DNA of 64,000 nt from Bradyrhizobium sp. WSM3983 (GTDB taxonomy: Bacteria > Pseudomonadota > Alphaproteobacteria > Rhizobiales > Xanthobacteraceae), in assembly GCF_000473045.1 (NCBI RefSeq), contig NZ_AXAY01000023.1, positions 96,175 to 160,174 of the forward strand, read 5' to 3'. Numbering within the stretch: the stretch's first letter is position 1; each line of letters starts with the position of its first letter. This document shows, one piece after another, positions 36,075-45,784 of this stretch. The notes under the pieces were generated by a model. The model searched no databases. It was not told the DNA's origin and saw only the letters and a program-made list of their open reading frames with translations. Both the position numbers and the translations under genes were made by a program.

Positions 36075-36743
36075 TTACAGGAGTTCGGCGGCGGCCGGCT
36101 CGAACCCGGTCCGCGGAGGCATGTGATTGCCGACGCGCCAATGGCGGGGTGTATAGCCCGTGAACCGCTTAAAGACGGTCGTAAAGTGGGCTTGGGTCTG
36201 GAAGCCGACCGTGAGCGCGATCTCCATGATCGTCATCGAAGTATCCCGCATCAAATCTGCGGCCCGCCGGACACGCCGCTGCAGCAGGAATTCATGCGGG
36301 CGCAGGCCTGTCGCGGCACGGAACTGAGACGCGAAGTGCATGCGGCTGAGCCCCGCAACCACGGCCAGATCGCGCGAAGTTATCTTCGACGACATGCTGG
36401 CGTCGATGTAGTCGATGACACGCTTGAGCCGCCATTTCTGCAGCGCCCGGATAGGGCGCCGGCGAATAGCGGCCGGATCGGCCTCGATCGATTGCTCCCC
36501 AACCGGCCGTAGGCCAAACTGCCTGGCCGCGATGGCGAACCGAAGCGCATCCATGCACTGACGGTCATTGTTGTTCGAAGCAACCCTGAAGGCCTCGAAC
36601 AGCGACTGAACGACCTGATCGCTAGACTCGCTCCCGGCGGGGCGCGAAAGCGCCGACAGGCGAGCACTGTCAATTGAGGCTGAACTCGTGGAGTTGGGAT
36701 ACGCCAACAATTGACCAAGGGCATCGTGAGTCTGGACGGACAT
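36075..36743 (-). CDS. AraC-family transcriptional regulator
   Basis: The 222-residue regulator has a full two-helix-turn-helix AraC domain at its C-terminus (ITSRDLAVVAGLSRMHFASQ, then MTIMEIALTVGFQTQAHFTT and FKRFTGYTPRHWR). About 110 N-terminal residues precede it with no cupin or other sensor motif. Targets are unknown; the DUF305 gene lies 38 bases upstream on the same strand. GGAG lies nine bases before the ATG. Confidence 0.82.
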   Translation of the reverse strand: MSVQTHDALGQLLAYPNSTSSASIDSARLSALSRPAGSESSDQVVQSLFEAFRVASNNNDRQCMDALRFAIAARQFGLRPVGEQSIEADPAAIRRRPIRALQKWRLKRVIDYIDASMSSKITSRDLAVVAGLSRMHFASQFRAATGLRPHEFLLQRRVRRAADLMRDTSMTIMEIALTVGFQTQAHFTTVFKRFTGYTPRHWRVGNHMPPRTGFEPAAAELL

Positions 36744-36781
36744 CTTGAGTCACTCCGGATAAAAACTCGGGTGAGACGGCT

Positions 36782-37219
36782 TCACTTCGCCGTGTATGAG
36801 GCTAGTTCGGCGCCCGACGACGGCATCGAATTGCCGGCGGGTGGAAGCGCCCGACGCAAGGAGGAAATATCCTGTTGCTGCTGACTCACTAATCCGCGTG
36901 CGAGCTGCCGAAGCGCATCATCGTGACCGTGGTCGGCCTTCGCGCGCGCGATGTCGATGGCACCCTGATGGTGGGAGACCATCACGTTGATGAAATCGCG
37001 ATCGATGTCGCCTGTCGGCATGAGCATGCCGCGGCTCATGTTGCTCATCGCAAAATCGGCTGCGAAGAGAAGTTGCCGCTCGTCGGTATCTTTCGCCTGA
37101 CGGCCTTCAGAACCATGCCTTGGATTCTGCGCGAGGGCGAATGACGTCGCCATGACCGACAGGCTGGTTGCCAGCGAGATAGCGCGTCTGCGTACGAATC
37201 CGCGGGAAAACAGTGGCAC
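36782..37219 (-). CDS. DUF305 secreted protein (copy 1)
   Basis: The 145-residue protein has a signal peptide (RRRAISLATSLSVMATSFAL, ending AQ) and a DUF305 domain with the His-rich motif PTGDIDRDFINVMVSHHQGA. The domain is a ferritin-like helical bundle; some relatives are linked to copper handling, but the role is not settled. I chose the GTG at 37219, six bases after GGAG; the longer ATG frame to 37309 lacks a ribosome site. A second DUF305 protein at 50560-51093 has the same PTGDIDRDF motif. Confidence 0.75.
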   Translation of the reverse strand: MPLFSRGFVRRRAISLATSLSVMATSFALAQNPRHGSEGRQAKDTDERQLLFAADFAMSNMSRGMLMPTGDIDRDFINVMVSHHQGAIDIARAKADHGHDDALRQLARGLVSQQQQDISSLRRALPPAGNSMPSSGAELASYTAK

Positions 37220-37438
37220 GTAGAACTCCAGAGCAAGCTGATGTGATGGTGCACGCAGATTAGTGCGGGTTGTTGCCTTGAAGATGCCAAGGGGACTCGA
37301 TGAGCTCAATTAAATACGGATTTAAGGTTCGGCGAGCCCGGCTAAACCCGAATTCAGATTTCTTAAGTCCAATTTAATGGCCGCCGCATCGGCGGTCTGC
37401 CTACAGTTGTGGTGCCGGACCCACCGTAGGAGCTGCAA

Positions 37439-38341
37439 ATGCAGGTTCAGAACGCTACCGCCGACGTCACTGGAGTGCCAGCTCTGCAATCATCTGGCTT
37501 GCTCGCCTATTCCGCAGCCATCAAGCGCTTCGGCTTCCTCGAGCGCGGCCGGGAGCAGCAGCTCGCGCAGCGTTGGCAGGAGCGGCGCGACAAGAGCGCG
37601 ACTGACGAGCTGGTCACGAGCCATCTCCGCCTCGCCGCCAAGGTGGCGCGCGGCTACAAGGGATACGGCCTTCCGATCGCCGATTTGATCGCGGAAGCCA
37701 ATCTGGGACTCGTGATTGCCGCCTCGCGTTTTGAACCCGGACATGGCGCTCGGTTTTCGAGCTATGCCGTGTGGTGGATCAAGGCGACCGTCCATGAGTA
37801 CATCCTGCGCTCCTGGTCCCTGGTCAAGATCGGCACCACAGCCGCGCAAAAGAAGCTCTTCTTCCGGCTGCGCGGCGAAATGAGGAAGCTCGCGGGCGAG
37901 ACTGCGGCGATGACGCCCGAAATTGCGCAGGCCATTGCGGACAAGCTCGAAGTGACCGCCCGTGACGTGATCGAAATGGACAGCCGGCTCTGCGGCGATT
38001 TGTCGTTGAATGCCCGTGTTGGCGACGGCGATCGGTCGACGGAATGGGAAGCGACGCTCGTCGATGATGCTCCGGATGCCGAGGAGATCGTCGCCGAGCA
38101 CGACGAGACGAGCCGCAGGACATCAGCGCTGCGTGCCGCGATGGAGGTCCTGACGGAGCGCGAGCGGCGCGTGTTCGAGGCGAGGCGGCTCGCAGAGCCG
38201 CCGGTGACTCTGGAGCAGCTCGCCAGCGAACTCTCGATCTCGAGTGAGCGCGTTCGGCAGATCGAGACGTCCGCCTTCGCCAAGGTCAAGCGCGCGACGA
38301 TACAGGGAGCCAGGGCGGGCAACGACGCGATGGCCGCGTGA
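37439..38341 (+). CDS. rpoH: RpoH-type heat-shock sigma factor
   Basis: The 300-residue sigma-70 family protein is of the sigma-32 class. Region 2 has the core-binding and -10 recognition stretch (LPIADLIAEANLGLVIAASR, then FSSYAVWWIKATVHEYILRS) and region 4 has the -35 reader (EQLASELSISSERVRQIETS). Alphaproteobacteria often carry two or three RpoH copies with different stress roles; which one this is cannot be told. It is divergent from the DUF305 gene, sharing a 219-base intergenic region, and lies 215 bases before the second RND operon. Confidence 0.88.
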   Translation: MQVQNATADVTGVPALQSSGLLAYSAAIKRFGFLERGREQQLAQRWQERRDKSATDELVTSHLRLAAKVARGYKGYGLPIADLIAEANLGLVIAASRFEPGHGARFSSYAVWWIKATVHEYILRSWSLVKIGTTAAQKKLFFRLRGEMRKLAGETAAMTPEIAQAIADKLEVTARDVIEMDSRLCGDLSLNARVGDGDRSTEWEATLVDDAPDAEEIVAEHDETSRRTSALRAAMEVLTERERRVFEARRLAEPPVTLEQLASELSISSERVRQIETSAFAKVKRATIQGARAGNDAMAA

Positions 38342-38556
38342 GCTGCGCGCGTGTCGAGTCCGGACCTGTGCAGGGTCCTCTCGAAATAAAATGGTGGTTG
38401 CAGCCGATCAGGGCTGCGCGAAGCCTGACCAAAAAATGAAGTCGCGCGATCGTTTCGTCATTTCATGTTCGCGCGATGAACTCCAATCTGATTGAGGCGG
38501 CGGGCCTGTCGACGTGACGCCTTCGCGCCTCGAAGCGAACGGCGCAGGGAATTCGA

Positions 38557-41500
38557 ATGGGAATTGTCCGATTTGCTCTGAGGTTTCCGCACACCTTCTA
38601 CGTGGTGGCGGCGCTGATCCTGTTTCTGGGAGGCGCCGCGCTGTGGTCTATGCCGACGGACATATTTCCGGAGATACGCATCCCCGTGGTGACGGTCATC
38701 TGGCAGTACAGCGGACTGTCGACGCCGGAGATGGAGCAGCGCGTCAGCACGTACAGCCAATACTCCATCAGTGCCAACGTCAATGGCATCAAGAACATGG
38801 AGTCCCAGACGCTCAACGGGCTGTCGGTCCAGAAGATCTATTTCCAGCCCGACGTCAATCTCGACCTCGCGATTGCGCAGATCGTCTCCGCTACGAACTC
38901 GATTCGAGCGTTGCTGCCGCCTGGTATCCAGCCGCCGATCGTCGTGCAGTTCAACGCCTCGAGCGTCCCCGTGTTGCAGCTGAGCCTGAACTCGGACAAT
39001 CTCAATGAGCAGCAGCTCTACGATTTCGGCATTTATCGTGTCCGGCAGCAGCTGGCGCCGGTTCCCGGCGTCACCCTGCCCACGCCGGCCGGCGGCAAGT
39101 ACCGCCAGATCATGGTGGACATCGACCCCGACAAGCTGCTGTCGCGCGGGTTGACGCCGCTGGATATCGTCAACGCGGTCAACACTCAAAATCTCACGCT
39201 GCCGTCCGGTACCGCCAAGATGGGGAATATCCAGTACACGGTGCGCACCAACGCGACGCCGGCGACCATCGACGATCTCAACAGGATCCCGGTCAAGTTC
39301 GCAAACGGCGCCACCATCCTGCTGAAGGACGTCGCCCAGGTGCGCGACGGCGCCATGGTGCAACAGAACATCGTTCGCGAGGACGGTCATCGCTCCGTCC
39401 TTCTCAGTATCATCAAGAATGGCAATGCATCGACGCTCGCGGTCGTCAACGGTGTGAAGGAGGCGCTGTCGGCGGTTCGCGCTGCCGCACCTCCCGGGCT
39501 CAAGATTACCGAGCTGTTCGACCAGTCGGTGTTCGTTACGAACTCGGTGAACGGCGTGCTTCGAGAAGGCGCGATCGCGGCGGGGTTGACCGCCATGATG
39601 ATCCTGCTGTTTCTGGGCTCGTGGCGCTCGACCCTCGTGGTGATGATTTCGATTCCGCTGGCGATCCTGTCGTCGCTCGTCGTGCTCTATTTCCTCGGGG
39701 AAACGCTGAACACGATGACGCTGGGCGGACTTGCGCTGGCGGTCGGTATCCTGGTCGACGATTCGACCGTCACGATCGAGAACACGCATCGGCTGTGGAA
39801 AGAGGAAGGGATGCCGCTCGCGGATGCGACGCTGCACGGGGCCGCCGAGATCGCGGTGCCGACGCTCGTTTCGACCCTTGCCATCAGTTGTGTGTTCACA
39901 TCGGTGGTGTTCCTCGAGGGACCGGCCAAATATCTGTTTACCCCGCTGGGGCTTGCAGTCGTGTTCGCGATGCTGGCGTCCTATGGTCTGTCCCGCACGC
40001 TGACCCCCATCACGATCGGGCTCCTGCTGAAGGGCGAGCGCGGGCACGTCCATGGCGAGGTCTCCGCCGGCCTGTTCTCGTGCTTGTCCGAGGCCTTCGA
40101 GCGCGGGTTCGAGCGGTTGCGCGCCGGTTATTCGAAGCTTCTGGGATTGCTGCTGCGACGCCGCGCCATCGTGCCGATCGTCGCGGTCGGGATGCTGGGC
40201 CTTGGAGCTGCGATGCTCGGTCTTGTAGGCCGAGATTTCTTTCCGTTGATCGACGGGGGCCAGATCCAGCTCCATGTCCGCGCGCCGGCGGGAACGCGTA
40301 TCGAGAGCACCGAAGCCATCTTCCAGAAGGTCGAAGACAAGATCCGCGAAGTCATTCCGGAGAAGGATCGCTCGCTCATCGTCGACAATATCGGCCTGCC
40401 GGCGCGGGCCTACAATTTGGCCTTCGCCGACGGCTCGACCATCGGTATCAATGATGGCGTCATCCTGGTCTCGCTCCGGGATGGCCACAAGCCGACGGCG
40501 GAGTACATCAAGAAGCTGCGTCAGGTCTTGCCGGCCGCGTTTCCGGAAGACACGTTCTATTTCCAAGCCGCCGACATCGTCACGCAGATCCTGAACTTTG
40601 GACTGCCGGCACAGATCGACGTTCGGACGGTCGGCTATGGTGCCAACAATCTGGCGGTCGCCAAGGAGCTCCAGAAGCGGCTGGCCGCCATTCCCGGCAT
40701 CGTGGATGCCCATCTCCAGCAGGAGATCGACGGTCCGGCATTCGATGCGGATATCGACCGGACCCGCGCCGCCCAGCTCGGTTTGAACGCCAGCACGGTC
40801 GCAACCAATATCAATGTCAGCCTCAGCTCGTCGGTGCAGGTCTCACCCAATTTCTGGACGGATCTGCGCTCTGGAATTCCATACTACCTTGCCGTGCAGA
40901 CGCCGGAGTACAAGATCAACTCGCTGAACGCGCTTGCCAATACGCCAGTGTCGACATCTCTCGCCGCGAGCGGCCAGACGGTTCCGGGCATGCTCAGCAA
41001 CATCGCGACCTTCAAGCGCGATACCGTGCAGACCAACGCCAACCAGAGCAACGTCCAGCCGGTCTACGAGGTTTATGCAAGCGTGCAGGGCCGTGATCTC
41101 GGCAGCGTGGCGGCCGATATCGGTAAGGTCACTGCGGAGCTGCAGAAGCAGTTGAAGCCTGGCAATTCCATACAGGTGCTGGGCCAGATCCAGAGCATGA
41201 ACGACGCATTCCGGGATCTCGGCATCGGTCTCGTGTTCGCGGCGGTGCTCGTCTATCTCTTGATGGTCGTGAACTACCAGGGCTTTGGCGAGCCCTTCGT
41301 GGTTATCCTGGCGCTGCCGGCGACGCTGGTTGGCATCGTGACCATGCTGTTCATCACCGGAACAACGCTCAATGTGCCCTCGCTGATGGGCGCGATCATG
41401 TCGGTCGGCGTTGCTTCGGCGAACTCGATCCTGCTGGTGACCTTTGCGCGCGAGCAGCAGCTGAAGGGCCATTCCGCCCTCGAGGCGGCGTTGAGCGCCG

Positions 41501-41739
41501 GCCGGACCCGGATCCGCCCCGTGCTGATGACAGCCGCGGCGATGGTGGTCGGCATGATCCCGATGGCGATCGGCGGTGCCGGCGAGGAGCAGAACGCGGC
41601 ACTGGCACGCGCCGTGATCGGAGGTCTGTTGTTTGCCACGCCGACGACGCTGCTTATCGTCCCCTATCTGTTTGCCATGCTGCGCAAGGGTAATGACGGA
41701 AAGCCGAATCATGGCGTGTTCGAGGAATCGCAGGCATGA
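38557..41739 (+). CDS. RND efflux permease (second system)
   Basis: The 1060-residue AcrB-superfamily permease has an N-terminal membrane helix (FYVVAALILFLGGAALW), large periplasmic loops and the paired Asp of the proton relay in VGILVDDSTVTIENTHRLW. The sequence is well diverged from the pump at 8820-11933. Substrate unknown. Gene order is permease first, fusion protein second, joined by an ATGA overlap, and no outer-membrane channel follows. It sits downstream of rpoH on the same strand, which could place it under stress control. Confidence 0.92.
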   Translation: MGIVRFALRFPHTFYVVAALILFLGGAALWSMPTDIFPEIRIPVVTVIWQYSGLSTPEMEQRVSTYSQYSISANVNGIKNMESQTLNGLSVQKIYFQPDVNLDLAIAQIVSATNSIRALLPPGIQPPIVVQFNASSVPVLQLSLNSDNLNEQQLYDFGIYRVRQQLAPVPGVTLPTPAGGKYRQIMVDIDPDKLLSRGLTPLDIVNAVNTQNLTLPSGTAKMGNIQYTVRTNATPATIDDLNRIPVKFANGATILLKDVAQVRDGAMVQQNIVREDGHRSVLLSIIKNGNASTLAVVNGVKEALSAVRAAAPPGLKITELFDQSVFVTNSVNGVLREGAIAAGLTAMMILLFLGSWRSTLVVMISIPLAILSSLVVLYFLGETLNTMTLGGLALAVGILVDDSTVTIENTHRLWKEEGMPLADATLHGAAEIAVPTLVSTLAISCVFTSVVFLEGPAKYLFTPLGLAVVFAMLASYGLSRTLTPITIGLLLKGERGHVHGEVSAGLFSCLSEAFERGFERLRAGYSKLLGLLLRRRAIVPIVAVGMLGLGAAMLGLVGRDFFPLIDGGQIQLHVRAPAGTRIESTEAIFQKVEDKIREVIPEKDRSLIVDNIGLPARAYNLAFADGSTIGINDGVILVSLRDGHKPTAEYIKKLRQVLPAAFPEDTFYFQAADIVTQILNFGLPAQIDVRTVGYGANNLAVAKELQKRLAAIPGIVDAHLQQEIDGPAFDADIDRTRAAQLGLNASTVATNINVSLSSSVQVSPNFWTDLRSGIPYYLAVQTPEYKINSLNALANTPVSTSLAASGQTVPGMLSNIATFKRDTVQTNANQSNVQPVYEVYASVQGRDLGSVAADIGKVTAELQKQLKPGNSIQVLGQIQSMNDAFRDLGIGLVFAAVLVYLLMVVNYQGFGEPFVVILALPATLVGIVTMLFITGTTLNVPSLMGAIMSVGVASANSILLVTFAREQQLKGHSALEAALSAGRTRIRPVLMTAAAMVVGMIPMAIGGAGEEQNAALARAVIGGLLFATPTTLLIVPYLFAMLRKGNDGKPNHGVFEESQA

Positions 41740-43001
41740 CAGAGATAGATGTACGACCCGACCAGGCGCTTCAGGAGCTCGATGCTTCGGGTGAGGCGAA
41801 CGGGCCTTTTCTGAGGACCAAGGAGAGACGCAACCGGCGATCCGGCGCAGCCAAGTTCGGGTCAGCGGCGCTTCTGGTGTTGGTCGGGGCGCTTGCTCTG
41901 GGCGGTTGGCGGCACTATCAGGCGGATCGCGAACTGGCCGCGACGTCCGAGCAGGCGCGCACGCTGGTGCCCCAAGTCCGCGTCGCGACCGTCCGCGCCA
42001 GCGACAGCAGGATAAACGTTACTTTGCCGGCGACGACGGCAGCGTTCGAAGCTGCCAACATATTCGCCAGGACCAGCGGTTACATCGAGAAGCGCTACGT
42101 CGACATCGGAGATCGGGTGAAGGCGGGAGCGCTGCTGGCCGAGATCGTCGCGCCCGAGCTCGACCACCAGATCGCGCAGGCCCAGGCCACGCTGGCACAG
42201 ACCCAGGGAACCCTGCAGCAGACGCAGGCCAGCCGCGAGCTTGCCGAGGTCACCAACGCGCGGGACAGCGGGCTCGTCAAGCAGGGATGGTTGACAGCCC
42301 AGCAGGGCGACAATGACCGTCTGACGTTGCGCGCACAGCAGGCGGCCGAGGCAGTGGCGAAGTCGAACATCGCTGCCCAGCAGGCCCAGATCAAGGTGCT
42401 GGAGCAGGACAAGGCCTATCAGCGCGTGGTGGCTCCGTTCGACGGCGTAATTACCCAGCGCAACGTCGACAACGGCGGCCTCGTGCAGGCCGGCTCGACA
42501 TTTATGTTCACGCTGATGCATGCCAATGTCATCCGTACGCAGGTGTTCGTGCCGCAGGACGAGGCGTTTGGCGTTCAGCCGGGTGTCGAGGCGGTCATCC
42601 GCGTCCCGGAGCTGCCGGGGCGGACGTTTCCTGGAAAGGTCACCCGGATCGCCAGCGCGCTGCAGCCCGGCAGCCGTACGCTGCTGACCGAGATCGACGT
42701 GCCCAATGCTGACGGCATGCTTCAGCCGGGCATTTACTGTACCGTCGATCTGTTCATTCCGCGTAAGACGCCGTCGGTGATCGTACCGGCTGATGCCATC
42801 GTCTTCGATGAAAATGGCCTGCATGTCGCGGTCGTGAGCGACGGCCTTGTTCATATGCGCAAGATCTCGATCGCTCGCGACTTCGGCAAGCAGGTCGAGG
42901 TGCACGATGGCGTCAAGCCGGGCGATCAGGTGATCCTCAATCCGGCGCTGACGTTGACAGAGGGAAGCCGCGTCTCTGCTCGCCGGCCGCAGACAAGCTA
43001 G
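41736..43001 (+). CDS. RND efflux membrane-fusion protein (second system)
   Basis: The 421-residue adaptor has one N-terminal membrane helix after a charged tail (FGSAALLVLVGALALGGW), split lipoyl halves (GYIEKRYVDIGDRVKAGALL and APFDGVITQRNVDNGGLV), a long Gln/Ala-rich coiled coil (about residues 150-230) and a beta-barrel domain. The ATG overlaps the permease stop, so both are co-translated. The cytoplasmic tail of about 45 residues is longer than usual for this family. Confidence 0.9.
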   Translation: MTEIDVRPDQALQELDASGEANGPFLRTKERRNRRSGAAKFGSAALLVLVGALALGGWRHYQADRELAATSEQARTLVPQVRVATVRASDSRINVTLPATTAAFEAANIFARTSGYIEKRYVDIGDRVKAGALLAEIVAPELDHQIAQAQATLAQTQGTLQQTQASRELAEVTNARDSGLVKQGWLTAQQGDNDRLTLRAQQAAEAVAKSNIAAQQAQIKVLEQDKAYQRVVAPFDGVITQRNVDNGGLVQAGSTFMFTLMHANVIRTQVFVPQDEAFGVQPGVEAVIRVPELPGRTFPGKVTRIASALQPGSRTLLTEIDVPNADGMLQPGIYCTVDLFIPRKTPSVIVPADAIVFDENGLHVAVVSDGLVHMRKISIARDFGKQVEVHDGVKPGDQVILNPALTLTEGSRVSARRPQTS

Positions 43002-43290
43002 TTTGATGCGGGGGGCTGCGCGCAATGCGCGCGAGAAGGCGTCAACGACGCCACGTCGTAGAACGCAGTTGGCCCCACATCCGAGTCCTTGTCTCGAATT
43101 CGCGGGTCGTGCGTCCCTCAGAAGCGGGACCTTCGTGTGCGCGGCGCGATCGCGACGGTTTGGAAAATGTCGCGAGTAGGCTCACACCGGATTGAGAGTC
43201 TGTGAGACAGACTTGCATTCGGATCTGCCGTAGAAATCCGCACCTCCATCATAGAGCAAATCATTGCTTGCATTTGAATGGAGAAGGCAG

Positions 43291-43539
43291 ATGACAATAT
43301 TGAAGATCTTGTCGATCGGACTGATCGCGAGCGCGATGTTTACGACAGCAGCCAGTGCGCATGAGGATTCCTTTCAGGGACGTCACGCCATGGAGCGTGC
43401 CCATCATGCGAGTATCTTTTCGGCTCAAGGCGCTACTGGTGGCTTTGGGATGCTCTCGCCATCCGCCGGGGCCTCCACAGAGCTATCGGAGCAGCCGGGC
43501 GGAACCTGCGACCATGGAGACGATCCGCAGATTTGCTGA
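43291..43539 (+). CDS. Small secreted protein, MTILKILS family
   Basis: The 82-residue protein has a signal peptide (MTILKILSIGLIASAMFTTA, ending ASA) that closely matches the one at 20477-20722. Its mature part is different: His-rich at first (HEDSFQGRHAMERAHHASIF), with two Cys near the end (GTCDHGDDPQIC). GAGAAGG precedes the ATG at 43291; the ATG at 43264 is not supported. Function unknown. Confidence 0.65.
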   Translation: MTILKILSIGLIASAMFTTAASAHEDSFQGRHAMERAHHASIFSAQGATGGFGMLSPSAGASTELSEQPGGTCDHGDDPQIC

Positions 43540-43687
43540 GGAACTCGTCGAGACCGGCCAGTTGGGAGGTTGAGCCCAGAGGCGCAACTTGGGCGTCGAA
43601 CAATCTGACCTGGCCTGGCTTGTGCGATCTTACCCGCGAGCGCGATCGCCGGGGCTCGCGGGCCGGTGCATTGGCTGAGAGTGCTGG

Positions 43688-44491
43688 TCAGCAGCCGGCC
43701 GGCGGTGATGCGCCTGTCATGGCCGCAGCGCCGCCCGCATTGACGGGGTTGGTCGGGGCCGGATTGGCGATGTCCATCGAAATGCTTTCGCTGCATGCGG
43801 CCGTGTTCGGGGTCGGTACCACGCTCGGCGTGGGACTGATGCCTGTGTTGGTCGTGTCGGAATCAAGCGTTGGCGGTTGAATGGTGCCCGGGGAGGGGCT
43901 TGAGGGGATATCAGCGGTGAAGGCCGGCAAGGCCGCAGCGTTGGTCAGCGTATTTCCGGGCGCCGACGTGCACGAACTTCCCGGTGTGGAACTCCCGAGC
44001 GCAGGTGCCGGTGCGACCGTTCCCGTCGTGCTGCCGGTGACAGTGCCGACGATGGTCACGGGCATGCCTGCCGGAAGGGTTGGTGACGGGCTTGTGCTGC
44101 TCGTCGAAGCGGCAGGCCCCAACATGCCGCCGATCGCACCCATGGCGCTCGTCGCTGCGGCGGGATTTGCGGAAGCAGTGTTGGTCGTGGCGGTGACGCT
44201 CGCTACGGACGGTGAAAGCTCCACCTCTGTTGGCGCGCAATTGACGGTCGTTCCCGGAAGTGTCGGATCTTGCGCCAGCGGTGGCGAAGCCAGAGTGGTT
44301 GCGGGTGCACCGGGGACGGTTGAGGCCGAGAAAAGGTTCGTGAACGGACTGGGTCCCGTCAGCGGAGAGGACACGATGGCGCCTGGAGTTGTCGGAATGG
44401 CCATGGCGGTCGTGCCCATGGTCGAGACCTGGGCCAGACAGCTGTTGTTGGCCGCCAGGAGAGCGGCTGCCGCCCACATGTATTTGCGCAT
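43688..44491 (-). CDS. Low-complexity secreted Ser/Thr/Ala/Pro-rich protein (second copy)
   Basis: The 267-residue protein has a signal peptide (MWAAAALLAANNSCLA) and a mature part dominated by Thr, Ser, Pro, Ala and Gly with few charges, ending in a C-terminal Cys. Length, composition, mature N-terminus (AQVSTMG, MAIPT, SSPLTGP) and end resemble the protein at 13141-13956, which also lies beside an RND pump. This copy is convergent with the second RND operon and not in it. The start at 44491 matches the signal peptide; a longer frame to 44557 is open. No fold or function is known. Confidence 0.6.
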   Translation of the reverse strand: MRKYMWAAAALLAANNSCLAQVSTMGTTAMAIPTTPGAIVSSPLTGPSPFTNLFSASTVPGAPATTLASPPLAQDPTLPGTTVNCAPTEVELSPSVASVTATTNTASANPAAATSAMGAIGGMLGPAASTSSTSPSPTLPAGMPVTIVGTVTGSTTGTVAPAPALGSSTPGSSCTSAPGNTLTNAAALPAFTADIPSSPSPGTIQPPTLDSDTTNTGISPTPSVVPTPNTAACSESISMDIANPAPTNPVNAGGAAAMTGASPPAGC

Positions 44492-44692
44492 CAAAATCCC
44501 ACACGATCGATTTGCCGAATCGAGACGTAAGCAGTCGGGCGAGCAGATCCAATTCACTTTCGAGAGCGGAGCCCTGTGTCATTCGAATTGCAATTCGCTG
44601 TGATGATGGCTGGCCGAGCGCCTCCAGCGCCTAGATGGCGGAGAAGCGTCGGGGATGGGCTCTCCGAAAGGGGCTGTTTGCAAAGGTACAAG

Positions 44693-45100
44693 ATGCGACG
44701 AGCCACATTCCTGCTGATCGTACTGGCAATCTCCGGACAGGTGTCGCCAGGTTACGCCGTCCCGGTCGTGCCTCCCGATCCACCAATGAGTGCCGACCGA
44801 ATTGCCCGCCTTCCGCCGGAAATCAGGAGGGCTGTTGTTGCCAGATGCGGTGCCGATGCGGAGGCCGGTCACTACTTTGCGACTTACGACGCCAACTCGA
44901 CGGTCGTTCGGCTTGATTATTCGCTGCTCCACTGCCCGACTGCGCCCGAACATTGTGAAGGCTCCAGCTGTATGCAAACGTTCGTTCGCCACGGCGGAAA
45001 ATATGTGTTGTCCAGCGGCCGTCATTCCTCGCGGCCACATTCGCGGCGGGATCTGGCGTTGCAGTTTCCTCCCACGGAAAATGCGGTCCGGCCCCAATGA
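44693..45100 (+). CDS. Small secreted hypothetical protein
   Basis: The 135-residue protein has a signal peptide (ATFLLIVLAISGQVSPGYA), a Pro-rich linker and a compact region with four Cys (ARCGADA, LLHCPTA, EHCEGSSC) that could form disulfides. AAAGG six bases before the ATG at 44693 fixes the start. No family is recognised. It lies between the low-complexity protein gene and a long hairpin at 45124-45178. Confidence 0.58.
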   Translation: MRRATFLLIVLAISGQVSPGYAVPVVPPDPPMSADRIARLPPEIRRAVVARCGADAEAGHYFATYDANSTVVRLDYSLLHCPTAPEHCEGSSCMQTFVRHGGKYVLSSGRHSSRPHSRRDLALQFPPTENAVRPQ

Positions 45101-45502
45101 AAGCCGATCGATGCTGGAGGTGCGCATAGCAAACAGGGTGCGCCGCAGTCTGCGGCAACACCCCGTATGGCGCTATGCACGCTTCGCGCTTAGTGTGCCG
45201 CATCTCGTGATGGACGTAGCCGCCGGCGAACACAGGAGCGGCGCCGCCGGCCCGCTCGAGGCCCATCCGGCCTGCCGCCGTCAAGGCGCCGCCATTCACG
45301 TCTGATGTAGGTACTCCCGCCGCGGATCGTGGATCGTTGCGGATCACTCTTTCGGGAAAGCGAAATCGATTGGAGGCGCAGAACGCATCGATGCGAAACT
45401 CTGTATTCTTTGTCATGATCGTTCGCGGGATCGTGCTCGGCGCGGAGCGTGTCCGATGCCTAGATTCAGGCACAGGTCACCCCAACACCTGGAGCACCAA
45501 TC
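45101..45502. other. Intergenic region containing a long hairpin
   Basis: No gene is supported. An antisense frame across it has coding-like composition but no start signal or known domain. The main feature is the nested inverted repeat annotated at 45124-45178. Confidence 0.45.
45124..45178. repeat. Nested hairpin of about 55 bases
   Basis: Three stems nest in one another: GCATAGC (45124-45130) with GCTATGC (45172-45178), ACAGGGTG (45133-45140) with CACCCCGT (45159-45166, one G-T type mismatch), and the inner GCCGCAG with CTGCGGC. It lies 23 bases after the stop of the small secreted protein gene. It lacks a T-run, so a dispersed palindromic element or structured RNA is as likely as a terminator. 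Confidence 0.5.
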
Positions 45503-45784
45503 ATGAGGCTATTGTCCCTGCTTTGCTTCGCACTTTGTCTCGTCCTCTCCGCCACGACGGCCTTTGCCCGCGGCGGCATGGGATCGATGGGGTCGCACAT
45601 GGGTGGTGCGCTCGGCACGAACGCCGCGACGCCGGGAACGAATTCCCTGGGAACCGCGCTGCCGTCATCCGGCGACGGCGGCCACGCCATGAAAGGTCCG
45701 CTACTCGGCACGAACCCTGGCATCGACAAGGAAGATGCGCAGGTTGAAAAGATGCTGGAAGGATCGATATGCCGCGGATGTTGA
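45503..45784 (+). CDS. Small secreted Gly/Met-rich protein ending in CRGC
   Basis: The 93-residue protein has a signal peptide (LLSLLCFALCLVLSATTAFA), then a Gly/Met/His tract (RGGMGSMGSHMGGALGT), an Asn/Pro/Gly linker and a short acidic helix ending SICRGC. GGAG lies eight bases before the ATG. The terminal C-x-x-C could bind metal or react as a thiol pair. Its last 16 bases overlap the start of the LrgA-like gene, so the two are coupled. Function unknown. Confidence 0.65.
   Translation: MRLLSLLCFALCLVLSATTAFARGGMGSMGSHMGGALGTNAATPGTNSLGTALPSSGDGGHAMKGPLLGTNPGIDKEDAQVEKMLEGSICRGC

Noticed and set aside
38458..40713. Open frame of 751 codons on the minus strand across the second RND permease gene
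   Set aside because: It is exactly antisense to a well-supported permease gene. Its product is rich in Arg, Asp, His and Gln with no domain, as expected from a high-GC shadow frame.
44823..45473. Minus-strand frame of 216 codons with coding-like composition
   Set aside because: It overlaps the supported small secreted protein gene and the nested hairpin, has no ribosome site and no recognised domain.
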